From Welwitschia mirabilis (lineage: Eukaryota > Gnetophyta > Gnetopsida > Welwitschiales), in contig JBOZIK010000001.1 in the NCBI GenBank assembly GCA_051453625.1, forward strand, positions 221,739,685 through 221,803,684: a stretch of 64,000 nucleotides of DNA, read 5' to 3'. The notes beneath the pieces were generated by a model. That model had not been told where the DNA came from. It ran no database searches and saw nothing but the letters and a program-made list of their open reading frames with translations. Each line of letters opens with the position of its first letter. Within the stretch, counting starts at the first letter, position 1. Made by a program: the position numbers and the translations under genes. Below, piece after piece: positions 10,925 through 23,949 of the stretch.

Positions 10925-13244
10925 TAATACAAATTAATGTTTACAGTAAATGATTTTGCTAATTAGAGCTGAGTTCATACCATATATATCTTTTAGGATT
11001 TAATCAATTAGGATTGAATCCTATAATATGTTAGTTGGTTTGTGGTTCATACCCATGTGTTCATCACACACATATGTATAGGATTTAATGTTTTAAGTAT
11101 AAATCACAAGTAAGAGATAGACATTTGATGGAGGCTAGGAGGGGCCACCTATGGTTCTTTATTTGGTTAAGAAAATTATTAAACTTGGTAAGTGTGGAAA
11201 TACTTCTTATGAATTAACTTTTTATTTAAAACTAATTTTATAATTAATTGATAATAATATTGTTTTATAATAATATATCATTTTGGATTAAGAAAGTGAT
11301 GGTTACTTTTATATTTTTTTAATTTAGCTTAAGATTATCTTATGATAATAATCACTTGTAATGGTAAGAAATATAATCATTCATGTTTCATTTTTTCTTA
11401 AAATGCATTTATAATCTATTCAAAATTAATATTGGTTTGGCATAGATAAATGTAAATTAAGGAATCGAAAATCTAAATATTCCTCATGAAAAAATAATGT
11501 TAAGAGTGTTTTATATTAGCTAGTAATCCTATTTTTATATTTAAAACTACCTTTACCTAGTGGTGGGGATGTTTTTTTAAATTAAGTAATAAATATGTCA
11601 GAGAAAAATCTCAAGGCTCTACGTTAACTATCATTTATGAAGGCATGAGATATAAATAAACTAGAATACATGTGATACATGGTTTTTTATGTTCCTTGAT
11701 GATATGAGTGTTATGATTCCTAGTATTAATAAACAAATTAAATAAAAATAATGATATTTTATCCATTTACTATTTCTAACATAAGAATCATCACATAATA
11801 CACTTACATTACTTGTTATAAGACCTATTTAATCATTAAAAAAACCAGTATAGGTGGTGTTACACATATTCATGATGTTGATATGAATTTTAGATATATA
11901 GTTAATTTTACTTCATTCACTTATTACATTATCACAAATTCATTAGAATTTGTAGAAGTTTCTTAAAACTAATTAAATAGATAAATAATACTTATTATTA
12001 TCATATATACTTAAAAAGTATCTTTAACCATGACCAATAATGAATTTCATGAAAAGTATAATGTGAACTGCTAAAAATATATTTTACATCCCTTTGAAAA
12101 GATGGTTCATTGATTATCACACTGAAATCCTAAATTTATAGATAAAAATTATGAAAAGGCATAAAGTAAACTTCCAAACTTAATTATGCAATTAATGATA
12201 ATATAGGAGTTACTAAGAAGGCACTTATAAGATTAATAAAAACTATCTATAATTACATTCCATTTTTAACATAAAATTAAAAATAAATTACTCTTATTAA
12301 TTTGCAAAATCATATGTTCTCTACTACTTTATGTTTTTTGAATTTTTATGAATGATTAAGATTAAAAGATAAGAAGCTTTAAGATTTTAGATCCTAATTT
12401 TTTCTATAGGGAATAAAGCATAAGGGAAAGTTTCTAAAACCTAAAAAATTAATAATTAAGATTAATCCTTTATTTTGAATTATTATCCCTCATTTACTTA
12501 AGTCAAATCATATAATAATTTAGAATATATTATAAGCTTTTTAAAGAGGAAATGGAATGGATAAATGCTTTTCCACTACACATAAAAGTAATCATTAACA
12601 TAATACAATTTCAAAAAAAACCAAAACAAGGAAACCATAAAAACCATTGTTATTTCCTTAACCTAATATTATGTATTATGAAGTATCAATGGTGTTATTA
12701 GCTAATCAACAAACAATGTGGTGTAGACATCAAATACCTTTAAAGCATAAAAACTAGAACTTATAATATTAGAGCAACATAACCATCATTTAGAGATGTA
12801 TCATCTTAGAATATCATGTTAAAAATGTAAAGCATAATAGATGATATGAATCATAGGGCATTAATCGTTTTAACATTACAACCCTCATAAATAATTAAAA
12901 TAATCATCAACTTAATAAATCACTAAAAGAGCATTCGAGATTTAATGATTAAAGATAATGAAATACAAGCTCAAATATTAAATTTCATTAACTACTAATG
13001 TGAATATGTAATAAATTAATAAAAGCAAAAAATTTCCCTTAGATTTTGGAATCATTTTTTTTAAGGAAAAAATTAAATTATTCTAGTTAGGGAGAAAGAA
13101 AAGGTCAGTATGAGGACATGATAATACAAGCCCTTATTATAGCCATAAAATCTATTAAACAGTTAATAATAAATGATGGATAAAATGCTCTAATAAAAGT
13201 AACTCTCATTCATTCTAAGTAAGATATAAAGGTGTGAAAATCAT
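10925..13244. repeat. Repeat R, copy 2 (left part)
   Basis: This is the longest uninterrupted stretch of repeat R. Its first 1.6 kb matches copy 1 and its later 1.3 kb matches copy 3 (for example GAGGAAATGGAATGGATAAA, RGAACTTATAATATTAGAGCAAC and TCTAGTTAGGG). It stops at 13244, where a copia-A LTR sequence begins. The sequence expected next in R resumes at 26526, so copies 2 and 5 may be one R copy split by copia-A. No coding content was recognised. Confidence 0.7.
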
Positions 13245-13695
13245 TGAACTCAAAAGGAAGGGATGAATGAGTTCCACGAAATTAAAATTTAAACTAATAA
13301 CAAAATAAAAATACATAATAAATAAATAGAAAAATTCCTAACCTAGGTACATCCACACATAGAGTATAGCTACTACCCACACCTCCAGATATTCTTAACC
13401 AGTAAGAAAATAGTGGTTTTCTAGTGCACCACCAATATTATAATAGATGAGAGTCTTCTCACAAGATATCACTCTTTTCCCTATAAGGAAATAGTGCTTT
13501 TCACAAGTTCACGATGCATCTTATAGTAGACAAATGCTCACAGGCACTATCTCAAATACACACCTATATAAGATTTGCCTTATAAAGAGATGAATTTAAT
13601 TAAGGACTTACAATAATATTTATTAATAATATAGTTCACAATGTAAAACCAAAAGTACAATACAATAACAAGCCTACATATTTAGATTTGATGAA
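13245..13695 (-). repeat. Fragment of a copia-A LTR (end nearest the primer-binding site)
   Basis: The order and sequence match 25060-25590 of the copia-A 5' LTR: GGGATGAATGAG, ATAGAGTATAGCTACTACCCACACCTC, ATTGCCTTATAAAGA-like and GTAAAACCAAAAGT blocks. Similarity is lost after about 13695. It probably belongs to the 3' LTR of copia-A, displaced from its other half at 20039-20356 by later insertions. Confidence 0.65.
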
Positions 13696-13746
13696 TGTTG
13701 TGGTGTGTATTTTTGCAATCCTTTTTCCTTAATGAATCTTGATAAT

Positions 13747-13778
13747 CACACACACACACACACACACATACACACACA
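13747..13778. repeat. (CA)n microsatellite
   Basis: An alternating CA run with one TA interruption, followed by TATATATAT. Confidence 0.9.
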
Positions 13779-14964
13779 TGTATATATATTGTAAAATACA
13801 TACTCTAGTTTGAATGGGAGTGACTCAAATATAATAACCCATTAAAGGCATGCGAGAGAAGAAGGAGAAATTATTTTCAGAAATAATGTATTTAAACTTA
13901 GAAACAATGCAAGAAATTAAAGATGCAATGTAATGTAAGTGTAACTAATCCTAGATGAATAGCTATTTGATTACTGAATTGACTTATCAAGAAGACTAGC
14001 CCTATCTAACCTAAATCAGCTAAGAAGACTATCACTAACCAAAACTAACTTAAGCTATTAGGTGAGTTAAATAAATTGCACTATAAAATGAATCTCAAAC
14101 TACTTTCTTCAATCTTAACAAAGGCTACCTTTAAGATCTATATTATCAAAGGAACTATCACTGGATCAAGGACAAGATAAATAATAAGAAAAATATAATA
14201 TAAATAAATGCATAAATGAAATAGAGTTTATATTAAAATTGAAATAGCATCTAGGTTATAAAATAACTAAGCCTCAATGAATGATGCATAGCGCTTCCAT
14301 AAGGAGATGTCTTTCTATAACTCAAAAGATAGATTTCCTGTCCTTCAGTCTTCTATCACGATAATATCTAGTGCATCGAAGATGAATAAGAGAGTTGAAA
14401 AGGGATCTTATTTATAGGGATAAGAAGAAAAAACTATTACATAAAATGTATTGCAAAATATGTTTAATTTCATGAAAAGAAATGGATGAAATGGATAAAG
14501 GTCAGCTAGTATTTATAGGTGTCATCTTACCTATTATGGAGATGACCAAGGGGATGATGGCTTAAACCTTATATTCATTATCTTAAATGTCATGGTAATG
14601 ACCACGGGGATGAAAATTCTTTAGAAAAGATGACTCAGTAGTACCGACTTTAGTCCATGCTAGCATTCCTATGTGGCTTGTGTAGTGTTGTTGTCCTAAC
14701 TATTATGGGAATGACAGAGGGGATGATAGTCTTCTTTGTCCTTCCAACTTAATAGAAGCTAGTATTTTTCATCAACGATCTTCCTCTGAGGCACAATGTA
14801 TCAAAATATGTTTTAGATATCTCTAATCATGCTAATAATTGCACATTTTTTAGATCTTTCATCAATTCTTCATAATCCTTAGAATTACATCTAAATTTGT
14901 ATAAATGTTTTGTAAAATATCTAATAACATCCATCAAGTACATATTATTTGGTAGAACATCATA
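13779..14964 (-). repeat. Probable LTR of a second Athila-like element, minus strand
   Basis: The LTR starts at about 14964 on the minus strand, right after a polypurine tract. A TATA box (TATAAATAAGATC, minus strand) lies at 14416-14404, in keeping with LTR transcription. The left end near the CA/TA repeat is a guess. No partner LTR was recognised. Confidence 0.4.
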
Positions 14965-14975
14965 TCCTCCCACTT
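14965..14975 (-). promoter_or_regulatory. Polypurine tract of the second Athila-like element
   Basis: On the minus strand AAGTGGGAGGA precedes TATGATGTTC. The upstream context (TTAGGGATTAACAAAGGCT) resembles the one before the tract at 6791 (TTAGGGACTAATAAGGCT), so the two elements are probably one family in opposite orientation. Confidence 0.55.
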
Positions 14976-16226
14976 AGCCTTTGTTAATCCCTAATAAAAA
15001 CCATGTAAACAACTATAATTATGAGCCAATTTTTTAAAAAAATCAAACAGAAAATTATGAAATAGGCTCATAAATAATATCAAACACATCATTTAGCAAA
15101 ATAACATGTAATGCATTATGTGTATGGAGTGAAAATTTCAAAAAATTATGTATTACGAAAGCTCTAGTGTAAAAATTATATAAAAATAAGTCCTACCCTC
15201 CCCCTGGAAAAACAATATGTCCCATATTGGCTAATGAGGCAAAGAAAGTAGATGGAAATAAGAAGGCAAATGATGGATGTTTTTGAATTTGGACAATTAA
15301 TGAATTACATGTAGCTAAGCGTAGAAATGTTATATTTGAAAAATAAAGATGGAAGAAATATTCTGATAAGCATGAAAAGAATAGATAATGAAAATGTACT
15401 AAATAAAATGAAGCATATCCATGAATGATTAACAAATGTGGAATCACAAAAAATATTAATAGTAGTGTTTAGAACTTTAAGAGACTTAAAATAAACATCT
15501 TAAAATCACTAAAGAAACTCATCTAATCAAGAAATAAATTCTTTATTAAAAATTAAGCAAAAAAACCATTAAATGTTGAGGTTTTAAAATGCTAAGAAAA
15601 TACATAAATGACTTTGAAATAACTTATAAAACAATGAAAGAAAACAAAAAGAATGGACATAAGTCAACATAAATAAGATAGCCTATCTATCCTCAATTTT
15701 ATTCTAGCAGATGCTTGTAGAAGAAATCATAATATCACTTGATTTAAAAATGCATGATATGATGTATAAAAAAAATCCTATTCAATAAGGCAGTGGTTAT
15801 GATAATGTTAAAAATCAAATGCTTTAAGCAATAAATGATAAGATCAAAGAGTTGCTCAAAAATAAACTCACCTAGTTACATATGAAAACAAACACCTAAA
15901 TCCTTACAGATGAAATGACATGTGAAAAGACTAAGAGTATAAAAAATAAGCAATGTCTATAATAACACCAAGAACACCACTGATCTTATAGCCTTAATGT
16001 TTTTATTAATTATTATTTAACTATCAATGATGAGGAGAGTGTAACCATAGTCAAAGAAGTAAGAACCTATGAAGCATGGCCCACAATTATCATATTACAT
16101 CACTGAAGATCCATCTCGGGAAAATTTTCCCTAATGTACTTGTGGTTAGACATTATGATGACCATGTTTTTGAGCTATCTCAAATATAAAACATCATGGT
16201 CTTATTTCACCTCTCTCTCTCTCTCT
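14976..16226. other. Unassigned stretch, probably internal part of the minus-strand Athila-like element
   Basis: No domain was recognised. An 84-codon frame at 15193-15447 (minus) has no family resemblance and is likely chance. The stretch ends in a (CT)8 run (16211-16226) against the 100-N gap 16227-16326, so the assembly appears to break in a simple repeat. Confidence 0.4.
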
Positions 16227-16326
16227 NNNNNNNNNNNNNNNNNNNNNNNNNNNNNNNNNNNNNNNNNNNNNNNNNNNNNNNNNNNNNNNNNNNNNNNNNN
16301 NNNNNNNNNNNNNNNNNNNNNNNNNN

Positions 16327-18513
16327 ATACATAGTGAATTTTACTTCATTCACTTATTGCATGATCTTAAACTCATTAGTCTTACTAGAAATTTCCCAAA
16401 ATTAATTAATAATTTAGGTAAATAATACTCATTATTGTCTTTAGCCATGATCAATAATGAGTTTCATGAAAGGTACAATGTAAACTACTAAGAATATCTT
16501 TCACATTCCTTTAGAAAGATGGTTCATTAATTACATCAATAGACTCATAAATATATAGATAAAGATTATGAAAATGCATATGGTAAACTTTAAAACCTAA
16601 TTATATAACTAATGATAACATAGGAAGTTAGTAATAAGGCATTTATAATATTTACAAAAATTATCGATAATTACTTTCCATTTTTGACATCAAAATTAAT
16701 TGGAAATTATTCTTATTAATTTGTAAAATCATATATTCTATACTAGTTTATGTTCTTTGAATGTTTATGAATGATACAAATCAAAAGATAAGAATATTTA
16801 TGATTTTAGATCCTAATTTTTTCTATAGGGAATAAAGCATAAGCGAAATTTAAATTTCTAAAACTTAAAAACATGATAATTAAGATTAATCCTTAAGATT
16901 ATCCTTCATTTAGAATGCTCATATTTCATCTAGTTAAGTCAAATCATATAACATTTTAGAATATATTGTAAGCCTTCTAAAGAGGAAATGGAATGGATAA
17001 ACGCTTTTTCATTACACATTAAAAGTAATCATTAACATAATAAAATTTAAAAAAAAGAAACCAAAACAAGGAAACCATAAAAACCATTGTCATTTTCTTT
17101 AACCTAACATTATATATTACAAAGTATCAAAAATGTTATTAGCTATGAAGTATCAAAAATGTTATTAGCTAATCAAAAAACCATGCATTGTAGACATAAA
17201 ACACCTTTAAAGCATAAAAGCTAGAACTTATAATATTAGAGCAACATGATCACCATTTAGAGATGCATCATCTTATAATGTGATCTTAGAAATGTAAAGC
17301 ATAATAGATGTTATGAGTCTTAGGACATTAATCATTTTAACATTAAAACCCTCATTAATAATTGAAATAATCATCAACTTAATAAATCACCAAAAGAACA
17401 TTCAAGCTTCAATGATAGAAGAAAATGAAATACAAGTAATCAGATATTAAATTTCATTAAATATTAATATCAATATGTAATAAATTAATAAAATAAAAAG
17501 ATTTCCATAAGATTTGGAAATCTTCTTTTTCTAATGGAAAAATCAAATTCTTCTAGTTAGGGTGAAAGAAAAGGTCATTAGAGAACATGATAAGGCAATC
17601 CCTTATTATAACCATAGAATCTATCAAAGAGTCAATAATGAGTGATGGATGAAACTCTCTAATAAATGTAACTCTTATTCATTTAGGATGAGATGTAAAG
17701 GTTTATTCATTATCATAAAATTAAATAGTCATCTAATACTTGTATTATTTTATCTTTTATATCATTATGATTAGAAGGTATGACAAAATAATTTTAAAGT
17801 ACAATGAATTTAATCATAATTTTGGATTGCTTAATAGAAAAGGTAATCAAGTTATTCTATGAGATTAATTCCTTAGTTCTTAACATTATTTAGCTAAAAT
17901 ATTAATACAATTTGATGATTTAGCATTTAGTTTAATATTTTCCAAAATATAAACTTATAAGACATTATCATAGTATTGTCAATGCCTTTCTATCTAAGAG
18001 ATATACTTTTGATTAAGTTTTAGACTACATGTTTTAGCTTGCATAATAGAAATACTTAATGCAGTAATCATGATGAAATGTCTATATGAACATGGATCAA
18101 AAATTGAATAATAATGTGTGTGTATGTGTACATACGTACATATTGACATACATACATTTTAGACAACAAAATGTTCTCTTTATATCGATCTTTCAAATAA
18201 ATTTTTAAATTCTAAGTGGTCAAGACAAATAATTTTATTTAGTCATTAGTAACTCTAAGATGGAAAAAAGAAGCTTATTAATGATAGTGGAAGAACTTGT
18301 ATATTTATATTTAGAACAAATTTTATTCCATTTTTTAATAATGGCACTAACATATTAGGTTAAGCAAGCATTTCATCTTACATTATGTTTTTTCTTTATT
18401 ATAACTAAATCTTTAAGAAACATGGCATAGCTTCAAAATAATAATAATAATAATAATAACTCCTTAGTTAGTTTATGTAAAGGTATTTGAATTGCAATCA
18501 CTTAGATAACTTC
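16327..18513. repeat. Repeat R, copy 3
   Basis: It matches copy 2 from 11885 onward, then carries the terminal part also found in copies 4 and 5 (ATTAAATAGTCATCTA, GGATTGCTTAATAG and TTTCTATCTAAGAGATATAC blocks). It holds a (TAA)n run at about 18438-18460. It ends at the word CACTTAGATAACTTC directly before the gap 18514-18613. Confidence 0.75.
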
Positions 18514-18613
18514 NNNNNNNNNNNNNNNNNNNNNNNNNNNNNNNNNNNNNNNNNNNNNNNNNNNNNNNNNNNNNNNNNNNNNNNNNNNNNNNNNNNNNNN
18601 NNNNNNNNNNNNN

Positions 18614-19837
18614 AAAGCTAGAACTTATAATATTAGAGCAACATGATCACCATTTAGAGATGCATCATCTTATAATGTGATCTTAGAAATATAAAGTATA
18701 ATAGATGCCATGAGTCTTATGACATTAATCATTTTAACATTAAAACCCTCATTAATAATTGAAATAATTATCAACTTAATAAATCACCAAAAGAACATTC
18801 AAGCTTCAATGATAGAAGAAAATGAAATACAAGTAATTAAATATTAAATTTCATTAAATATTAATATCAATATGTAATAAATTAATAAAATAAAAATATT
18901 TCCATAAGATTTGGAAATCTTCTTTTTCTAATGAAAAAATAAAATTCTTCTAGTTAGGGAGAAAGAAAAGGTCATTAGGAGAACATGATAAGGCAATCCC
19001 TTATTATAACCATAGAAGCTATCAAAGAGTCAATAATGAGTGATGGATGAAACTCTCTAATAAATGTAACTCTTATTCATTCAAGATGAGATAAAAAGAT
19101 TTATTCATTATCAAAAAATTAAATAGTCATCTAATACTTGTATTATTTTATCTTTTATATCATTATGATTAGAAGTTATGACAGAATAATTTTAAAGTAC
19201 AATGAATTTAATCATAATTTTGGATTGTTTAATAGAAAAGGTAATCAAGTTATTCTATGATATTAATTCCTTAGTTCTTAACATTATTTAGCTAAAATAT
19301 TAATATAATTTGATGATTTAGCATTTAGTTTAAGATTTTCCAAAATATAAACCTATAAGACATTAAAATCATAGTATTGCCAATGCCTTTCTATCTAAGA
19401 GATATACTTTTGATTAAGTTTTAGACTACATGTTTTAGCTTGCATAATAGAAGTACTTAATGCAGTAATCATGATGAAATGTCTATATGAACATGGATTA
19501 AAAATTGAATAATAATGTGCGTGTGTGTGTACATACGTACATATTGACATACATACATATTTATACAACAAAATGTTCTCTTTATACTAATCTTTCAAAT
19601 AAATTTTTAAATTCTAAGTGGTCAAGACCAAGAATTTTATTTAGTTATTAGTAACTCTAATATGGAAAAAAGAAGATTATTAATGATAGTGGAAGAACTT
19701 GTATATTTATATTTAGAATGAATTTTATTCCATTTTTAATAATGGCACTAACATGTTAGGTTAAGAAAGCATTTCATCTTACATTATGTTTTCTCTTTAT
19801 TATAACTAGATCTTTAAGAAACATGGCATAGCTTCAA

Positions 19838-19885
<48 letters not shown>

Positions 19886-19938
19886 TCCTTAGTTAGTTTA
19901 TGTAAAGGTATTTGAATTGCAATCACTTAGATAACTTC
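18614..19938. repeat. Repeat R, copy 4 (near-identical to 17217-18513)
   Basis: It starts after the gap at the same point of R as 17217 and ends at the same word (CACTTAGATAACTTC) before the next gap (19939-20038). Base differences are few. The main change is a longer (TAA)n run at 19838-19882. This suggests the same locus placed twice (two haplotypes or unmerged contigs) rather than a true duplication. Confidence 0.75.
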
Positions 19939-20038
19939 NNNNNNNNNNNNNNNNNNNNNNNNNNNNNNNNNNNNNNNNNNNNNNNNNNNNNNNNNNNNNN
20001 NNNNNNNNNNNNNNNNNNNNNNNNNNNNNNNNNNNNNN

Positions 20039-20356
20039 TATGTAGATCTCTCCATTTATGTCAGGTTCAACTTTTAGCATAATTGTCTTAATGAAATAAT
20101 TATCTTAAGCCTATGATGTGATTTCTAGTGCATTCAAGACATCTTTAATTTTTTAGAAATCTTCATTAGATCCATCTTTAATTTTCTAGATATCTTCAAA
20201 TAATTGATTTTATAGTTTAGCATTGAATCTTTTTATGAAATGTCATCTTTGAAGATCCATCATGGTTTAATATCTATTAGTGTCTAATGTTCTTAGTATT
20301 CACCTATCTACACAATGACATAAGATACTCGATAAGTAAAAACTAGATTTATTGCA
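20039..20356 (-). repeat. 3' LTR of copia-A (first part only)
   Basis: It is similar to 26190-26513 through many blocks (TTTTAGCATARTYRTCTTAATGARATA, GAAGATCCATCATGGTTT, TCTAATGTTCTTRGTATT, AACTAGATTTA). On the minus strand it starts TGCAATAAATC at 20356, directly after the polypurine tract. It is cut by the gap 19939-20038. Confidence 0.75.
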
Positions 20357-20370
20357 ATCTCCCCCCTTTT
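20357..20370 (-). promoter_or_regulatory. Polypurine tract of copia-A
   Basis: The minus strand reads AAAAGGGGGGAGAT followed by the LTR start TGCAATAAATC. This is the usual Ty1-copia arrangement and marks the 3' LTR boundary. Confidence 0.8.
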
Positions 20371-21159
20371 AATGATGTCTAAAACTTAATAAATATCATT
20401 AGTACAATCTTATACAATTAACTAAAATTAGACATTTATATTCTAGAGAAATGTACATAATCAATGTTTATAATGATATTAAAAAATCATGAAATTAATA
20501 ATTCGAAATAAGATGAAAACATAAATATATACAACTTTAAAAATAGATTAGGGCATAATAAAGAACCATTTTGAATAATAAAGGCATAAAATAATTGATG
20601 AAGCATGATATTATTCATTCAAATAACCATGTAGAGTGTAAAGAACAGAACTATTTGACTATTCATTTTAGTGTGCCCAACCTAATTAAATACCACTGAT
20701 TTGATCAATCTGGATTTATCTACACTAATTTTCCAAAACTTTTCCTCTCTTTTTGGATAACAAAGAAAAGGAATATAAATCCTGTAATTTTTTGCTTTCC
20801 ATGTGTCTCCATGGAACCTTGTACTTCCCTAAGTTTATGCCTCTTAGAGGTACCAATTGATGTTCTACTAATCATTTTTTAGCAATAATATAAATAAAGA
20901 TGTCTATAATTTTTAATTTTTTTTTGAGTGATGTATGCAAAAATAAATATGTTTATAATAAAAGTTCCATAATTTTTGGAAATATCTATGACTACTACAA
21001 GCACAACAATGATACTCCAAAAAAGTAATTATTAAGTCCATAATTTTAACTTTAATTACTTTTAAGTAATAATAATAATTCATAAGATAATTACAATGTA
21101 GAGTTAAGAATTTAAAGGATATTACCTATTTACTTATTTGATTAAGGAAGACCCAATCC

Positions 21160-22760
21160 CCAAGTTCCTGTATAACTTTACATATCTTTGAGTATTTAGA
21201 GGTTTTGTAAACATGTATGCAAATTGATCATCTATATTAATATGTTACATTGTAATATTTCTATTCTAAGCACGTTCTCGAAGAAATTTATGTCAAATCT
21301 TAATCTACTTGGTTTTTGAGAGTTTTATAATATTTTTGGATATATTGATGCACTCTTGTTATTATAATAAATGGGAATGTTATTCATGAAGATTCCAAAA
21401 TCTTTCAATGTTTGGTTCATTCATAGAGATTGTACACAACAACTTCCAATATAATATACTCAGCCTTAACTATTAATAGACCTGTTGAGTTCTTATTTTT
21501 ACTACCCTAAGAAAATTAGACATTGTGGAAGTAAAAAGAATGTTCTACTTATGATTCTTTCATCATCTTTTCATCCTTTTTGCTCTACATCATAATACCC
21601 TACTAGATTAAGGGAGGAGTTCTTTGAGTAGTAAAGGCCCCAATTAGTAGTATCTTTTAAGTAATAAAAAACTCTTTTTTAACAACTATGAGATGTGATT
21701 TCCTAGAATTATTATGATAATATGTACAAATTCCTACATTTAACATAATATTAGGTTGACTAGCTATGAGATATAATAGAGTACCATACATACCTCTATA
21801 TAGTTTTTTATCCATCTTCTTACAATTTTCATTTTTATCTAATTTGATGTTTTGCATCATAAGAGTGTCTTTTCCTTTATAATCCTATAAACCATATTTA
21901 ACTAGTAAATTTCTAATATATTTAGCTTGTGAAATAAATATAACTTGCTTATGTTGTATAACTTAAAGTCCTATAAATTGCTCATTTCTTGCATGAGATG
22001 CATTTTAAACTCATCCTACATAATATTGAAAAGTTTCTTACATAAATATTTGTTACTAGTACCAAAAATAATATCATCTACATAAGTTTAAATAATAATA
22101 AAATATTAGCTTCTTTTCTAATAAATAATATCACATCTGGTGTACCTCTTTTAAAAGATTTTTAATTAGATAACCTATGAGTTTCTCATACCAATCTCTG
22201 GGATCTTGTTTAAGATTATAGAAATCATTCTTTAATTTGTAAACATGATCAAATTTTTGTGAGCCAATGAACCCATTTGGGTATTGAACATATACTTGTT
22301 CTTAAAGATTTCCATTTAGAAATGCACTCTTGATATCCATTTGATAAAGTTTAAACTCTTTTATATAAGTAAAGGTTAAAAGCATTCTTATTGATTCCAT
22401 GCAAGCTATAGAAGTAAAGGTTTCTTCAAAGTTAATTACTTCTTATTGATTATAGCCTTTTACTACTAATCTTGCTTTTTTTCTCATAATATTACCATGT
22501 TCATTTGTTTTGTTTTTGAAAACTCACTTAGTGCTAATAACTAATCTATTTTAAAGTCTTGAACTAAGTCCCCAAACATTACATCTTTCAAATTGGTTAA
22601 TTTCTTCTTACATAGAAACCCTTTAATGTTCATTTTTTTCATCTTTTTTGGAATTTTTGGTTTAACTTAAGAGATCTAAGCTATATAATCATAAAAATTT
22701 CTAGTATAACTCCTAGTTTAAATACCTTCACATGAACTTCCTACAATGTTGCTAATAGAG
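21160..22760 (-). pseudogene. copia-A reverse transcriptase and RNase H
   Basis: The minus strand shows the SIRE-like reverse transcriptase order: ESIRMLLTFTYIKEFKLYQM, DIKSAFLNGNL, a YVDDIIFG catalytic block (22084-22073, both Asp codons kept), then ISQAKYIRNLLVKYGL. The RNase H region has KLYRGMYGTLLYLIASQPNI (21657-21860), ECINISKN and FTKPLNTQRY near 21190. In active elements it makes the double-stranded cDNA. Stops and small shifts break the frame, but the catalytic block is intact, so decay is moderate. The assignment to the copia superfamily is firm. The SIRE-like lineage rests on motif style only. Confidence 0.88.
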
Positions 22761-22859
22761 TGACTTTTCTTTAGTTTGATCATGATTAATAGATTTTAAT
22801 TTATTTTTACTTCTTTTTCTTCCTCACTATTTGATTGAACTTGAAAAATGCCTAGAAGA

Positions 22860-23920
22860 TTGAATAGCTTACATAGGAGTATAATCATCTTTCACATTCA
22901 TAGGTGTTGACTCAATATTATTTATTTTAACATTTATAGTTTCTTCAACTATATGGGTTCTATTATTGTATACCTTGTAAGCCCTACTAATCATAGAATA
23001 TCTTAGAAAAATTCCTTCATCAACATTAGAACCAAACTTTCTCAAATTATCCTTTTCATTCAAAATAAAGCATTTTGATCCAAAGATGTAAAGGTAATTA
23101 ACAAAAGATTTTTTACCTAACCATAACTTGTATGAAGTCTTAAAGGTAAATCTTCTTACCAAAACGCTATTGAAAACATAACATGCTATATGGATTGCCT
23201 TTTTCTAAAAATGATATGGTACCCTTCTGTCATAAACCATTGTCTTAGCTACTTCATTAAGAACCATATTCTTTCTTTCAATTATTCCATTTTTTTACGG
23301 AATTCTTGGAGTAGATAATTGATGTAAAATGCTAAATTGTTCACAAAATTCTCTAAACCTTACATTTTTTAATTTGAAGCCATTATTACTTATTATCACT
23401 TTGCTTTTCTATCCATTTTGATTTTTGTAACAGGATGTACAATTTAGAAAAAGCATCAAAAGCCTCATCCTTGTGTGGAAGGAAGGAAATCCACATAAAA
23501 TGAGAAAAATCATCTATAGTTATCATATAATAATGAAGGGCTAACAATGTTTAAATGTAAGAGATCTAATGGACATTCAATGGAGATAATATTTTTATTA
23601 TCAAATTTTATCTTTATCTACTTCCCTTTCTGACAGGTTGTATAGGTCTGATTATCAATGCTTTTAAACTTGAAAGTCCTCTTATCATTTGCTTTGTAGA
23701 TAAGATTTTAAGAAGAGCTTTATTCACATGATTAATCTTTCTACGTCATAGCTCTACTTCATCTATTTTGCTAAGAAAATACTTAGTTCCATTATTAGAT
23801 ATATCTTATAGGGTAGTAATATAAACATTTTATTTTCTCACACTAGAAATAGAAATTTAGCTGAATTTTACTCTCTAATAACATAATCATATTTTGTAAA
23901 TGCAATAAAAATATTTTCAT
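22860..23920 (-). pseudogene. copia-A integrase
   Basis: On the minus strand the zinc-binding end appears near 23640 (TYTTCQKGK), followed by core fragments around 23590-23400 (LDLLHLNIVSPS, YVDFLPS). The best-kept part is 22869-23162: a 97-codon frame with LYIFGSKCFILNEKDNLRKF, DEGIFLRYS and VEETINVKI, the standard copia integrase C-terminal region. The open 97 codons in an AT-rich, stop-littered region support real ancestry. The protein would integrate the element's cDNA but is broken elsewhere. Confidence 0.85.
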
Positions 23921-23949
23921 CATATAGTTCACTTTCACTTAAAAGATTA

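Noticed and set aside
15193-15447. 84-codon minus frame as a small gene
   Set aside because: Composition follows the local AT-rich DNA, with no conserved motif, no duplicate and no promoter; treated as chance.
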